Source: LMUY01 sp964242215
GTDB lineage: Bacteria; Pseudomonadota; Alphaproteobacteria; Acetobacterales; Acetobacteraceae
Length of the DNA stretch: 64,000 nucleotides
Reading direction: 5' to 3'
Assembly: GCA_964242215.1 (NCBI GenBank)
Contig: CAXTCJ010000013.1
Span: 1-64,000, forward strand
The stretch's first letter is position 1, and each line of letters starts with the position of its first letter. Position numbers and translations under genes: made by a program. Below the pieces are notes generated by a model. That model ran no database searches, was not told the DNA's origin, and was given only the letters and a program-made list of their open reading frames with translations. Below, piece after piece: positions 1 through 9,121 of this stretch.

Positions 1-2
1 CC

Positions 3-761
3 ACGATCGGCGCGATCGACTTCGCGGGCGGCACCGTGGTGCACATCAACGCGGGTGTCGCGGGGCTCGTGTGTGCGCTCGTGCTGGGCAAGCGGGTCGG
101 CTACGGGCATGACAACATGGCGCCGTTCAACCTGACCTATGCCGTGATCGGCGCCTCGCTGCTGTGGGTCGGCTGGTTCGGCTTCAACGCCGGGTCGGCG
201 GTGGGCGCCGGCGGACGCGCGGGCATGGCGATGACGGTGACGCAGATCGCCACCGCCGGCGCGGCACTAGCCTGGATGTTCGCGGAGTGGGCGAGCAAGG
301 GCAAACCCTCGGTGCTGGGCATCATCTCGGGCGCGGTGGCGGGATTGGTCGCGATCACGCCGGCGTCGGGCTACGTGCTGCCCGGGCCGGGGCTGATCAT
401 CGGCATCGCGGCCGGCGTGATCTGCTTCTGGTCGGCGACGGGGCTGAAGCACGTGTTCGGCTACGACGACAGCCTGGACACCTGGGGCGTGCACGGCATC
501 GGCGGCATCGTCGGCGCGCTGCTGACGGGCGTGTTCGCCTACGGCCCGCTCTCGGCCACCGATGCCAGCCCGGACGGCACCGTCGGCGGGCTGGCGCAGC
601 TGCTGAAGCAGGGCGAGGCGGTCATCATCACCCTGGTCTGGAGCGGAGTGATCAGCTTCATCCTGCTCAAGCTTATCGACGCCGTGATCGGCCTGCGCGT
701 CACCCGTGACCAGGAGATGGAAGGGCTCGACATCGTGCTCCACGGCGAGACCATTGGCTAA
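3..761 (+). CDS. amtB: Ammonium transporter, C-terminal part (cut by window edge)
   Basis: This is the C-terminal two-thirds of an Amt/MEP/Rh ammonium channel, which conducts ammonium across the inner membrane. The frame is open at the left window edge, so the true start lies outside. The motif DFAGGTVVHINAG, the segment WVGWFGFNAGSA and the late DTWGVHGIGGIVGALLTG are classic Amt signatures. They carry the two pore histidines (HINAG and GVHGIGG). At least six hydrophobic helices are visible, followed by a short cytoplasmic tail ending near GLDIVLHGE, the region that usually binds the PII protein GlnK. No glnK is visible downstream. A strong hairpin terminator follows the stop, so it probably ends its transcription unit. 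Confidence 0.95.
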   Translation, partial: TIGAIDFAGGTVVHINAGVAGLVCALVLGKRVGYGHDNMAPFNLTYAVIGASLLWVGWFGFNAGSAVGAGGRAGMAMTVTQIATAGAALAWMFAEWASKGKPSVLGIISGAVAGLVAITPASGYVLPGPGLIIGIAAGVICFWSATGLKHVFGYDDSLDTWGVHGIGGIVGALLTGVFAYGPLSATDASPDGTVGGLAQLLKQGEAVIITLVWSGVISFILLKLIDAVIGLRVTRDQEMEGLDIVLHGETIG

Positions 762-805
762 GCCTGGCGGCTAACGTCGCAACAGCGGCAGTTTGGCCAC
801 GAAGA

Positions 806-833
806 GGGCGCAGCCGGGAGGTTGCGCCCTTTT
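806..833 (+). terminator. Rho-independent terminator after amtB
   Basis: A 7-bp GC stem (GGGCGCA at 806-812, TGCGCCC at 823-829) with a short loop is followed by four T. It lies 45 bases after the amtB stop and before ftsK. Confidence 0.8.
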
Positions 834-900
834 CCCGTTCTGGTCCCGGCGGTTCCCGGCTATACCTGCCACCTCGGTTCAATCAGCAGGGTTCTGACGC

Positions 901-3465
901 ATGGCTGCCGTTGCCCCGGCGCGACTCCTCGCCTCCCCCGCAATCCGCACCCTCATCGGCCGCCGCCTGGCGGAGTTCGGCGGGGTGGCGCTGGGCTTGG
1001 GCGGCGTGGCGCTGCTGGTGGCGCTGGCCTGTTACAACCCGCTCGACCCGTCGCTGAACACGGCGACGTCCCGCACGGCCACGAACCTGGCCGGCCCGGT
1101 TGGCGCCGTGGCGGCGGACCTGCTGCTGCAGAGCTTCGGCATTGCGGCCGTGCTGCCGTCGCTCGCGATGCTGGCCTGGGCGTACCGCATCGCATCGCAT
1201 CGCGGGTTGGGTAGCCTGGCGGCACGTTTGGCCAGCACGATTGCGGCCCTGCCCGTGGCCGCAAGCCTCGCATCGGCCATCCCAACCCAGGCAAAATGGC
1301 CGTCCGACGCTGGGCCCGGGGGCGCGATCGGCACCGTGATCGCCAACTCCGCCGGGTCGTACGCCAGGGTGCTACTCGGCCCATTCGGCGGCGCTGCCGC
1401 CACGCTGGTGGGCTTGCTGGCTGCTATCTTACTGATCTGGCTCAGCTTCGGCCTGTCGGTCCGGGAGTGGAAGGCCGCCGGCCGAGTCGCGGGCGGCTCG
1501 CTGGCGCAGGGTGGCAAGGCCGGGCAGCGGGCAGCCCGGCTGCTGCCGCGGCTGATGAGCGCGTTCCGCTTGCGCCGGCGGCCGGTCGAGGAGCGGGTAT
1601 CGCGTCCTGGATACCGTCCTGATGCTCGGCCCGATCCGCGGCCCGGTTCCAGGCTTGATCCCCGTCCTGATCCGCGTCCCGATCCGCGCCCCGACCCTCG
1701 GCCAGCATCCCGGCGGGAGCTCCCCCCTGCGGAGCGGATCGCCGAACCCTCGCCGCCGCCGCGGGCACCCGCCCCCCGCATCGCGCTACCGTATCCAGCA
1801 CCGGAGCCCGGAGCGGCACCGCCCGAAGTCGAGTCGGATGAGGGTCTGCGTCCGTCGCCCACCGCCATGCCGGCCCCGCGTCCTCGGATCAGCCTTCCGC
1901 TTCGCAAGCCGTCAGTGTCGCGCCAACCCAGCCTGCCATTGCCCGAGGCAACGCCGGGCGGCTGGCAGACCCCGCCTTTGTCGCTGCTGAAAGCCGCCCC
2001 GCCGCGGGCCAGCTACGGGCCGAGCGAGGAAGCACTGCAGGCCAATGCACGGCTGCTGGAATCCGTGTTGGACGAGTACGGCGTGCAGGGCGTCATCCGC
2101 GACATCAAGCCCGGCCCGGTCGTCACCCTGTACGAGCTCGAACCCGCCCCCGGCATCCGCTCCGCCCGCGTGATCGGCCTGGCCGACGACGTCGCCCGGT
2201 CGATGTCCGTCACCGCCGTCCGCATCGCCACCGTGCCCGGCCGCAACGTCATCGGCATCGAGGTGCCGAATGCCAAGCGCGAGACGGTCTTTTTGTCCGA
2301 ACTATTCGGCTCCGAGGCGTTCGAGAAACACCCGTCGCGCCTAACCCTGGCGCTCGGCAAGGACATCGGCGGCGAGCCAATCCTGGCCGACCTCGCCCGC
2401 ATGCCCCACTTGCTGGTGGCGGGCACCACCGGCTCCGGCAAGTCGGTCGGCATCAACGCGATGATCCTGAGCCTGCTATACCGGCTCAGCCCCGATCAGT
2501 GCCGCCTGATCCTGATCGACCCGAAGATGCTGGAATTGTCCGTGTACGACGGCATTCCCCACCTGATGGCCCCCGTAGTGACCGAGCCTGCAAAGGCCGT
2601 TACCGCACTGAAATGGACCGTGCGCGAGATGGAGCGGCGCTACCGGGCGATGAGCCAGCTCGGCGTGCGCAACGTCGGCGGCTACAACGACCGGGTCGAG
2701 GAGGCACAAGCCCGCGGCGAGGTGGTCACCCGGCGCGTGCAGACCGGCTTCGACGCCGAAACCGGCAAGCCGATGTTCGAGGAACACCCGCTGGCGCTGG
2801 AGAAGCTACCGTTCCTGGTGGTGATCATCGACGAGATGGCCGACCTGATGATGGTCGCCGGCAAGGAGATCGAGATCACGGTGCAGCGCCTCGCCCAGAT
2901 GGCACGCGCCGCCGGCATCCACGTGGTGATGGCGACGCAGCGCCCCTCGGTCGACGTGATCACCGGCACGATCAAGGCCAACTTCCCGACCCGCATCTCC
3001 TTCACCGTGATCAGCAAGTTCGACAGCCGCACCATCCTAGGCGAGCAAGGCGCCGAGCAACTGCTGGGCCAGGGCGACATGCTGTATATGCAGGGCGGCG
3101 GCCGCATCGGGCGGGTGCACGGGCCGTTCGTGTCGGACAAGGAAGTGGAGGACGTGGTCGCCTTCCTCCGCGCCCAGGGCGAGCCCGCCTACCTCGAGGA
3201 GGTGACCGAGGCGCCGGACGAGGATGAAACCCCGGCCCTGCGCGGCATGAGTGGCGAGTCCGGCGACGGGAACCTGTTCGACCAGGCCGTGGACATCGTG
3301 GCCCGGGAAGGCAAGTGCAGCACCTCGTTCATCCAGCGCCACCTGTCGATCGGCTACAACAAGGCCGCAAAACTGGTGGAGCAGATGGAGAAAGAAGGCA
3401 TCATCAGCCAGGCTAACCACGTCGGTAAGCGAGAGATCCTCGTGCGCCGCACCAACGAGGATTGA
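901..3465 (+). CDS. ftsK: DNA translocase FtsK
   Basis: FtsK is a septum-located DNA pump that clears chromosomes at division and activates XerCD at dif. It has 854 residues, compact but normal for alphaproteobacteria. Residues about 1-190 hold the 4-TM membrane anchor. Residues about 235-350 form a proline/arginine-rich linker with short PDPR-type repeats. The alpha/beta motor follows, with Walker A GTTGSGKSVG near residue 507 and Walker B VVIIDEMADLM near 640. The C-terminal gamma winged helix (about 785-854, with STSFIQRHLSIGYNKAAKL) is the KOPS-reading domain. The ATG start follows an AGCAGGG-like site by about 6 bases. The gene appears intact and monocistronic. Confidence 0.96.
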   Translation: MAAVAPARLLASPAIRTLIGRRLAEFGGVALGLGGVALLVALACYNPLDPSLNTATSRTATNLAGPVGAVAADLLLQSFGIAAVLPSLAMLAWAYRIASHRGLGSLAARLASTIAALPVAASLASAIPTQAKWPSDAGPGGAIGTVIANSAGSYARVLLGPFGGAAATLVGLLAAILLIWLSFGLSVREWKAAGRVAGGSLAQGGKAGQRAARLLPRLMSAFRLRRRPVEERVSRPGYRPDARPDPRPGSRLDPRPDPRPDPRPDPRPASRRELPPAERIAEPSPPPRAPAPRIALPYPAPEPGAAPPEVESDEGLRPSPTAMPAPRPRISLPLRKPSVSRQPSLPLPEATPGGWQTPPLSLLKAAPPRASYGPSEEALQANARLLESVLDEYGVQGVIRDIKPGPVVTLYELEPAPGIRSARVIGLADDVARSMSVTAVRIATVPGRNVIGIEVPNAKRETVFLSELFGSEAFEKHPSRLTLALGKDIGGEPILADLARMPHLLVAGTTGSGKSVGINAMILSLLYRLSPDQCRLILIDPKMLELSVYDGIPHLMAPVVTEPAKAVTALKWTVREMERRYRAMSQLGVRNVGGYNDRVEEAQARGEVVTRRVQTGFDAETGKPMFEEHPLALEKLPFLVVIIDEMADLMMVAGKEIEITVQRLAQMARAAGIHVVMATQRPSVDVITGTIKANFPTRISFTVISKFDSRTILGEQGAEQLLGQGDMLYMQGGGRIGRVHGPFVSDKEVEDVVAFLRAQGEPAYLEEVTEAPDEDETPALRGMSGESGDGNLFDQAVDIVAREGKCSTSFIQRHLSIGYNKAAKLVEQMEKEGIISQANHVGKREILVRRTNED

Positions 3466-3468
3466 ACG

Positions 3469-4038
3469 CTAGTACGCGTCAGTCTCGATGTAAAAACCGC
3501 CAACTAAATGGCCGACCGTCCGCGTGCGCGGGGACGTCGTTTCATCGGTTTTGGTGCCGATCTCGTTCGCCATTGTTCCGCTTTCATCATAGACGAGGGC
3601 TCGAAACACGGGAGGGCCTAGGAAGCCCGTTGCACCCCACCCAATTCTGACTGGCTCGTTCCTGCTGTTGGCCCGGATCGCTGACCGAATGGCTGGATAG
3701 GTCAATGCCAAGTGGACGTAGTCACCGCCGAGCATGGCAAAGACCGTCAGGACGCAACCGAGCGTCAGCGTCGCTGTGCGATCCGCCGCCAGCCGCCACC
3801 GAGTTTTCGCGATCGCCAGGATCAAAAAAGCGATCGAGGTCAGCAGCCATATCGCCGTGACGAGCAACACGGCGACTGTGAACAGCAAGGCCAAAAATTC
3901 ACCAGCGCCATTAGCAAAGGATCTGATTGTCGCATCGGCCAAAACCAGCATGACAACGGCTACGGCAAATCTGACCCGCGGCATGCGCAGGAAGGCAACA
4001 ACGGCACCAGGGAGAACCGCGGAACTCATGGCAAGCAA
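3469..4038 (-). CDS. Hypothetical membrane protein
   Basis: I do not recognise this 189-residue protein. Residues about 20-100 contain three hydrophobic stretches (around FAVAVVMLVLADATI, LALLFTVAVLLVTAIWLL and LTLGCVLTVFAMLGG). They are followed by an extramembrane C-terminal domain of about 85 residues with the pattern VRIGWGATGFLGPPVFRALV, which suggests a small folded periplasmic or cytosolic domain. It converges with ftsK, with only 3 bases between the stops. The start could be at 4038 or three codons in. It is a typical lineage-specific gene with no pathway hint. Confidence 0.6.
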   Translation of the reverse strand: MLAMSSAVLPGAVVAFLRMPRVRFAVAVVMLVLADATIRSFANGAGEFLALLFTVAVLLVTAIWLLTSIAFLILAIAKTRWRLAADRTATLTLGCVLTVFAMLGGDYVHLALTYPAIRSAIRANSRNEPVRIGWGATGFLGPPVFRALVYDESGTMANEIGTKTDETTSPRTRTVGHLVGGFYIETDAY

Positions 4039-4164
4039 TCTACTCCGCCGCTCGAACGGGGAGGAAGCACGACGTCAGGCGGCTACCGCTTCACTGCGGC
4101 TAGTGCTTTGACCTCCCCTGTGCCACGAGACAATGTACGACGGACAAAGCGCGACGGATCGACC

Positions 4165-5010
4165 ATGAACTTCACCATCGGCTGCACCCTGCGCTACGAC
4201 GTCGAGACACTGACGCCGTTCGTGTTCAACCTTGAGGCAGCGCGATTCCCGCGCCAGCAGATCCTGCGCGAGACGCTCACCACCAACCCGGCCCTGGGCG
4301 AGCCCGACAGGTTCGAGGCAGCGGAGAGCGGCAACCGTTATCTGCGGTTCCTGGTTCCGAAGGGGCCGTTCGAGATCGAATATCTGGCGGAGATCAGCCT
4401 CGATCCGCTGATGCTGGACCCGACCGACGTGACGGAAATCGCCGCCGGGTCGCTGCCGATGGAAGTGCTGCCCTACCTCAATGCGAGCCGGTACTGCCAG
4501 TCCGACCGGCTGAGCCGCTTCGCCAACCGCCAGTTCGGCCACGAGCCGGCGGGGCATCAGCGGGCGACGGCGATCTGCAACTGGATCCGCGACAATGTGG
4601 ACTACCAGGCGGGCACGTCCGACGCGTTGACCAGCGCCTACGACACGCTCGGTGACCGCGCCGGCGTGTGCCGGGACTTCGCCCATCTTGCCATTGCGCT
4701 GTGCCGCGCGGTCGGGATTCCCGCGCGGTATATCAGCGCGTATGCCTGGCAGCTCTCGCCGCCCGATTTCCACGCGGTGTTCGAGGCCTACCTGCACGGG
4801 CCGGGCGGTGGCGCCTGGTATCTGTTCGACCCGACCCGGATGGCCGCGCTGGACGGGCTTGTCCGGCTCGGCGCCGGGCGGGATGCGGCGGACGTGGCGT
4901 TCTGCTCGATCTACGGCACGGCGCAATCCCAGGCGCCCTCCGTGTGGATCAAAGGCCCGACGCCGAACCCGATCCGCACCACCCAGGCCGTGAGCACGCA
5001 AGCGAGCTAA
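4165..5010 (+). CDS. Transglutaminase-like cysteine protease family protein
   Basis: This 281-residue protein has a bacterial transglutaminase-like fold. The catalytic triad is visible: Cys in DRAGVCRDFAHLA (about residue 171), His in PPDFHAVFEAY (about 207) and Asp in YLFDPTRMA. The N-terminal half matches the beta-rich lead domain of this family (TIGCTLRYDV, a start seen in Acetobacteraceae homologues). No signal peptide is evident, so it is probably cytosolic. I chose the ATG at 4165 because homology to the family begins there. The frame remains open upstream but encodes low-quality sequence antisense to the neighbouring membrane protein. The substrate is unknown; family members act as peptidases or amidases. 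Confidence 0.85.
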   Translation: MNFTIGCTLRYDVETLTPFVFNLEAARFPRQQILRETLTTNPALGEPDRFEAAESGNRYLRFLVPKGPFEIEYLAEISLDPLMLDPTDVTEIAAGSLPMEVLPYLNASRYCQSDRLSRFANRQFGHEPAGHQRATAICNWIRDNVDYQAGTSDALTSAYDTLGDRAGVCRDFAHLAIALCRAVGIPARYISAYAWQLSPPDFHAVFEAYLHGPGGGAWYLFDPTRMAALDGLVRLGAGRDAADVAFCSIYGTAQSQAPSVWIKGPTPNPIRTTQAVSTQAS

Positions 5011-5111
5011 GCTACGGGCGGCTCGTGGGGCGCACCCTGCCCCGATTATCTCCCGCTTTCCGGCCCTCTCCGCATGCCGTGGAAGGGAGACCCATTGCCG
5101 CTGGATATTTC

Positions 5112-6296
5112 ATGGACGCGACTTCCAAACGACTTCCTTTGCTGCTTGGCTTCCTGGCCGCGGTCGGCCCGCTCTCCACCGACATGTACCTGCCCGCCTT
5201 CCCGGCGATGGAGCAAAGCTACGGCGCGGACCCAGGCGCGGCGCAGGTCACCCTGGCGAGTTGGTTCGTCGGACTGGCCTTCGGGCAGCTGACCCAAGGC
5301 TCGCTCACCGATCGCTTCGGCCGCCGGGCGCCGCTGTTGGTGGGGCTCGTGGTCTACACGCTCGCCTCGGTCGGCTGTGCGCTGGCGCCGAATCTTACGA
5401 TCCTGACCGGGTTGCGCTTCGTGGCGGCGTTCGGGGGATCGGCCAGCATGGTGATCCCCCGCGCCGTCATCCGGGACCTGGCGGACGGCCATGCGGCAGC
5501 CCGGCTGATGTCGCAATTGATGCTGGTGATGGGGGCGGCCCCGATCCTGGCGCCGGGGCTGGGCGGCGCCATGCTGCTCGTGGCCAGTTGGCGGCTCATC
5601 TTTTGGTTCGCGGCGGCACACGGGCTGATCTCGATCCTGCTGGTGAGGCGGTTCCTGCCCGAGACACTCCCCCGGGCGCGTCGGATGCACCTGGGGATCG
5701 TGGGGCTGCTGAGCCGGTATGTCGTCGTCGTGCGGGACCGGGTGTTCCTGGTGTACGCCTTGACGGGTTCGTTCGTGATGTTCGGGCTGTTCGCCTATCT
5801 CAGCGGCTCCTCCCCGGTCTACATCGGGCTTTACCGGCTATCGGCCGCGGAAAGTGGGGCGTTGGTAGGGTTTTGCGCCACCGGCTTCATCATGGGCTCG
5901 CAGCTAGCACCTCGCCTGCTGCCGCGGTTGGGCCTGGGACGGGTGCTGCGCCTGGCCTCGCGGGCCTTCCTGTTCGGCACCGTCGTGATGTGCGGCTTCG
6001 CGTTCGCTGGCGGCTTCGGGGTTTGGAGCGTCGTGCTGCCGGCGATATTCTGCACGACCTGCATGGGCGTGGTGCTGCCGAACGCCTCGGTGGGCGCCCT
6101 GTCCCGCCACGCCGGCAATGCGGGCAGCGCGTCCGCGGTGATGGGGATGCTCCAATTCCTGCTGGCGGCGATCAGCGGGTCCCTGGTCGGGCTGCTGACC
6201 GACGGAACCGCTCGGCCAATGGCTGCACTCATGTTAGTTGGGGCCGCCTGTGCCACGTTGGCGGACAGGTTTCGCGCGAAAGATCCGATCCGATGA
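5112..6296 (+). CDS. MFS drug exporter, Bcr/CflA type
   Basis: This is a proton-driven multidrug efflux transporter of the DHA1 Bcr/CflA subgroup, with 394 residues and twelve predicted helices. The signature is an early STDMYLPAFP motif (residues 21-30) at the end of helix 1, then GQLTQGSLTDRFGRRAPLL (loop 2-3, motif A). The start at 5112 puts helix 1 at the N terminus, as the family requires. Its stop overlaps the start of the downstream doxX-like gene by 4 bases (ATGA), so the two are translationally coupled. Known members export bicyclomycin, chloramphenicol or sulfonamides; the substrate here cannot be told from sequence. Confidence 0.92.
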   Translation: MDATSKRLPLLLGFLAAVGPLSTDMYLPAFPAMEQSYGADPGAAQVTLASWFVGLAFGQLTQGSLTDRFGRRAPLLVGLVVYTLASVGCALAPNLTILTGLRFVAAFGGSASMVIPRAVIRDLADGHAAARLMSQLMLVMGAAPILAPGLGGAMLLVASWRLIFWFAAAHGLISILLVRRFLPETLPRARRMHLGIVGLLSRYVVVVRDRVFLVYALTGSFVMFGLFAYLSGSSPVYIGLYRLSAAESGALVGFCATGFIMGSQLAPRLLPRLGLGRVLRLASRAFLFGTVVMCGFAFAGGFGVWSVVLPAIFCTTCMGVVLPNASVGALSRHAGNAGSASAVMGMLQFLLAAISGSLVGLLTDGTARPMAALMLVGAACATLADRFRAKDPIR

Positions 6297-6700
6297 CCGA
6301 CGCCACCACTCTCCTCGGCCGCCTGCTGCTGAGCATCCTGTTCATCTGGGGAGGCTGGGGCAAGCTGATGGCAGCCGCCGCCACCCAGGCCTATTTTGCC
6401 AAGGACGGCCTGCCGATGCCGGAAGTGGCCGTTGCGGTGGCGGTGTTCGTCGAATTGGGGGTCGGCCTGGCCCTGCTGTTCGGGCTGTTCACCCGGGTGT
6501 CGGCGATCGTGCTCGCCGCGTGGTGCATCATCACGGCGCTGATCGCCCACACCAATTTCGCGGACAACAACATGAAGATCCACTTCATGAAGAACCTCGG
6601 AATGGCCGGTGGCTTGCTCTACGTGTTCGCCTTCGGCGCTGGACGCTACAGCATGGACGCGCTGATCGGCCGCCGCCGAGCCCTCGTTGTCTCCGCGTAA
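6293..6700 (+). CDS. DoxX family membrane protein
   Basis: This is a small inner-membrane protein of the DoxX/DoxD-like family (135 residues, four helices). The N-terminal LLGRLLLSILFIWGGWGKL, the central FVELGVGLALLFGL and the later MKNLGMAGGLLYVFAFG are characteristic. Family members are linked loosely to redox or thiol stress and quinone-dependent oxidation; the role here is unproven. The start overlaps the exporter stop by 4 bases, so it is the second gene of a two-gene unit. A repeat element follows directly downstream. Confidence 0.88.
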   Translation: MTDATTLLGRLLLSILFIWGGWGKLMAAAATQAYFAKDGLPMPEVAVAVAVFVELGVGLALLFGLFTRVSAIVLAAWCIITALIAHTNFADNNMKIHFMKNLGMAGGLLYVFAFGAGRYSMDALIGRRRALVVSA

Positions 6701-6705
6701 CCATC

Positions 6706-6852
6706 CACCGTCATGCCAGGCCTTGAGCCTGGTATCCACGGGGTTGGGCTGGTGAGGTCAGACGAGCGTTTGCCAACATCGCATGCAACACGGCCCGGCC
6801 GGCGTTTGCGGAGCCCCGTGGGTACCAGGCTCCAAGGCCTGGCATGACGGTG
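6706..6852. repeat. Long inverted repeat, dispersed REP-like element
   Basis: Two arms of about 38 bases face each other (6706-6743 and 6814-6852) around a 70-base centre. Each arm begins CACCGTCATGCCAGGC and carries CTTGAGCCTGG-like sequence. A second member of the same family lies at 12952-13068, and this kind of intergenic palindrome is common in alphaproteobacterial genomes. It sits between the converging doxX-like and methyltransferase genes. Confidence 0.8.
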
Positions 6853-6853
6853 G

Positions 6854-7603
6854 CTAGGCGACGGGGTTGGTCAGGGCTGCCAGCAATACGGCGGCGGCTT
6901 GAGCCACATTCAGGCTTTGCACCGGGCCGGCGCCCAGGATGCGCACCCGGCGGCGGCAGGCCTCCCGCGCGTCCAGCGACACCCCGATCTCCTCGTTGCC
7001 GAGCACGAGCGCAATCGGCCGGTCTCGGGGCAGCGTTTGCAGCGGCATGGCATCCGCGGTGAGGGTCGCCGCGACCGTGCGATAATGCGGCTCGAGCGCC
7101 ACGATCGCCTTGCCGAGATTGCGCGTCTTGTGCAGCTCGAGATATTCGAGCCCACCCTCCGCCGTGCGATAGGCCGCGTCCGACGGGAAAGCCTGTCCCG
7201 GCACCTCGTGGAACAACAGCCCGCCCGCCCCAAAAAACGCCGCACTGCGCGCGATCGCACCGAGGTTGTGCGGGTTGCTGACCCGGTCCAGCACGACCAG
7301 CAGCTGCATCCGCGGCGGCCGGACGAAGTCGATGATCTCGACCCGGCGGGGCTCGGCCACCACGACGATGCCGCCGTGATGGATGGAGCCGGCGGCGCGC
7401 TCGATCTCCGCCTCGTCCAGCATGCGGTACGGACGGCGCAATTTCGCCATCAGCGCACACAGCGGCCCGGCGTGCTCTTTCTTTGCGGGGATGTAGAACA
7501 GCCGCTTAGCCGCTTCCGGGCGCCGGGCGAACACGGCGGCGACGGCGTTGGCGCCGCAAATGCGATCTTCCTCCATGAGGGGTGCTTCGGCTGGGCAGGC
7601 CAT
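6854..7603 (-). CDS. SpoU/TrmH family RNA 2'-O-methyltransferase
   Basis: This is a SPOUT-class methyltransferase that methylates ribose in rRNA or tRNA using S-adenosylmethionine. The three family motifs are visible: motif 1 VVLDRVSNPHNLGAIARSA (with the key N and R), motif 2 PIALVLGNEEIGVS, and motif 3 GAGPVQSLNVAQAAAVLL, which builds the trefoil knot. The N-terminal 90 residues (CGANAVAAVFARRPEAAKRL) form the substrate-binding domain typical of RlmB-type enzymes. The start is uncertain: the ATG at 7603 or the one at 7576. It is divergent from the RluA-type gene, so two RNA-modification enzymes share one promoter region. RlmB (23S rRNA) is plausible but not certain. Confidence 0.88.
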   Translation of the reverse strand: MACPAEAPLMEEDRICGANAVAAVFARRPEAAKRLFYIPAKKEHAGPLCALMAKLRRPYRMLDEAEIERAAGSIHHGGIVVVAEPRRVEIIDFVRPPRMQLLVVLDRVSNPHNLGAIARSAAFFGAGGLLFHEVPGQAFPSDAAYRTAEGGLEYLELHKTRNLGKAIVALEPHYRTVAATLTADAMPLQTLPRDRPIALVLGNEEIGVSLDAREACRRRVRILGAGPVQSLNVAQAAAVLLAALTNPVA

Positions 7604-7696
7604 GCTGTCAACATTGACAACAGGCGTGCGCACCTCGCCCCTTGCCGGGCCCGTCCCATCGAAGGAAGCGGGAGAAGCGGAGGCCTTGCCATCACG

Positions 7697-8362
7697 GTGC
7701 CACCTGCCCCAGCCATCCTGGTCGAGGACAACCGTTTCGTCGTGCTGAACAAGCCCGCCGGCCTGCCTGTGCACGCCGGGCCACGCGGCGGCCCGAGCGT
7801 GGAGGACTGGTTCCCGCTGCTGTCCCGGCGGCGCGACGGACCGTGGCTTGCCCACCGGCTGGATGCGGACACGGCCGGGTGCCTGGTGATCGCCCTGCGT
7901 AAGACGCCGCTGCTGGAGGCACAGCGTGCCTTCGCGGACGGGATGGCTCGCAAGACCTACTGGGCGGTCGTGCGCGGCGCGCCCGCAGGCATGTCGGGGC
8001 GGGTGGATGCACCGCTGGCCAAACAAGCCGATGGGACCGGCTGGCGTATGGTCGGCAGCGCCCAAGGACAGGCGGCGGTGACGGAATGGCAGGTGCGCGG
8101 CCAGGCGGATGGGATGACGTGGCTGGAGCTCCATCCACGCACCGGGCGCACACATCAGGTGCGCGTGCACTGCGCAATGCTCGGCTGCCCGGTGCTGGGC
8201 GATCCGGTCTATGGCGATGGGGTGGGACGGCTGCATCTACTGGCGCGGGCCATCACGCTTCCCCTGGTCCCACCGCTCGTTGCGATCGCGCCGCCGCCGC
8301 CGCATATGGCGGCAGCATTGCACGCGTGCGGCTTCCTGCCGGTGGGCGCGCCGGAGTCATAG
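7697..8362 (+). CDS. RluA-family pseudouridine synthase
   Basis: This enzyme converts uridine to pseudouridine in rRNA or tRNA. The catalytic motif is HRLDADTAGCLV near residue 57, whose Asp is the nucleophile; the usual Ser after Thr is replaced by Ala. Other family motifs are FVVLNKPAGLPVHAG at the N terminus, ARKTYWAVVRG, and LELHPRTGRTHQVRVHCAMLG near residue 140, followed by VLGDPVYGDG. At 221 residues it lacks the S4 domain, as in the short RluA/RluC-like class. The best start is a GTG at 7697, since homology begins at once and no ATG is available. It is divergent from the SpoU gene. Confidence 0.9.
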   Translation: MPPAPAILVEDNRFVVLNKPAGLPVHAGPRGGPSVEDWFPLLSRRRDGPWLAHRLDADTAGCLVIALRKTPLLEAQRAFADGMARKTYWAVVRGAPAGMSGRVDAPLAKQADGTGWRMVGSAQGQAAVTEWQVRGQADGMTWLELHPRTGRTHQVRVHCAMLGCPVLGDPVYGDGVGRLHLLARAITLPLVPPLVAIAPPPPHMAAALHACGFLPVGAPES

Positions 8363-8405
8363 CGCGGCGGCTTGGAGCAGGGCGTATCTTCGGCTAACTG
8401 GAGCG

Positions 8406-9080
8406 ATGCCCACGCGCTTGCTGCTTAGCCTGCTCCTATGCGTTGCCATGTGTGGATGCTCGGTCGTCGTCAATACGGAGTTCGTGCGCCCCGACCAGGC
8501 CGGGCTCGTGCTCGGCAGCAGCACGGAGGCCGATCTCCGCAGGGTGGAAGGCGCGCCGCAGACGGAAACGGTGACGACGGTGAGCTACAACGGCGGCGAT
8601 CATCCACAATTCGGCTGGGCCAAGGGCGCCGCGCGGCGCTACGACCTGCTGGGCTATAACGTCGCACGGCGGAACAACTTCACCGGACAGGCTTCCGGTC
8701 GCACGGCACAGTTCCTTCTGGCGGATGGGCGGCTATACGGGTGGCAGTACCAGTCCAGCGACCCGGCCGCATCCACCGACTTCGACGAGGCCGCGGCCCA
8801 GGCCCTGCTGGGGCCGGGAGATGCGACCCGGGCCAGGCTCGTTGCCCTGCTCGGGCCGCCGGGTGGCTTGCGCCTCTATCCGCTGACGTCGGCACCGGGA
8901 ATGAGCGTTGCCAGTTGGGCGTTCATCGGGCCGGACAAGGCCACCGGCAAGCGGGTCGCGAAGTCGGTCGACATCCTTTTTGGCTCCGATGACCGCATCG
9001 TCAGCTACAACGCGCGCCAGGCCGACGCGCCACTGCCCGCGCCTGCTCGCACGACGGTGGTGCCGATCATCATCCGTTAG
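8406..9080 (+). CDS. Putative lipoprotein
   Basis: This 224-residue protein begins with a charged N terminus and a hydrophobic stretch ending in CVAMCGC, a plausible though imperfect lipobox, so it is probably an envelope lipoprotein. After the leader, the segment GLVLGSSTEADLRRVEGAPQ resembles the helix-turn of SmpA/BamE-like small outer-membrane proteins (GxTxxDVxxxxGxP). A second such pattern appears later (LLGPGDATRARLVALLGPP), suggesting two BamE-like repeats. The function is unknown. The neighbour on the opposite strand (9122-9511) is a second short lipoprotein of similar style, so the pair may derive from one family. Confidence 0.7.
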   Translation: MPTRLLLSLLLCVAMCGCSVVVNTEFVRPDQAGLVLGSSTEADLRRVEGAPQTETVTTVSYNGGDHPQFGWAKGAARRYDLLGYNVARRNNFTGQASGRTAQFLLADGRLYGWQYQSSDPAASTDFDEAAAQALLGPGDATRARLVALLGPPGGLRLYPLTSAPGMSVASWAFIGPDKATGKRVAKSVDILFGSDDRIVSYNARQADAPLPAPARTTVVPIIIR

Positions 9081-9121
9081 CGCAGTTTGTCCGCCGACCG
9101 GTACGGCCCGATTGAACGGCT

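Noticed and set aside
164..709. Long open frames on several strands over amtB, ftsK and other GC-rich genes
   Set aside because: They are Arg/Ala/Gly-rich shadows of real genes in high-GC DNA and have no motifs or plausible starts.
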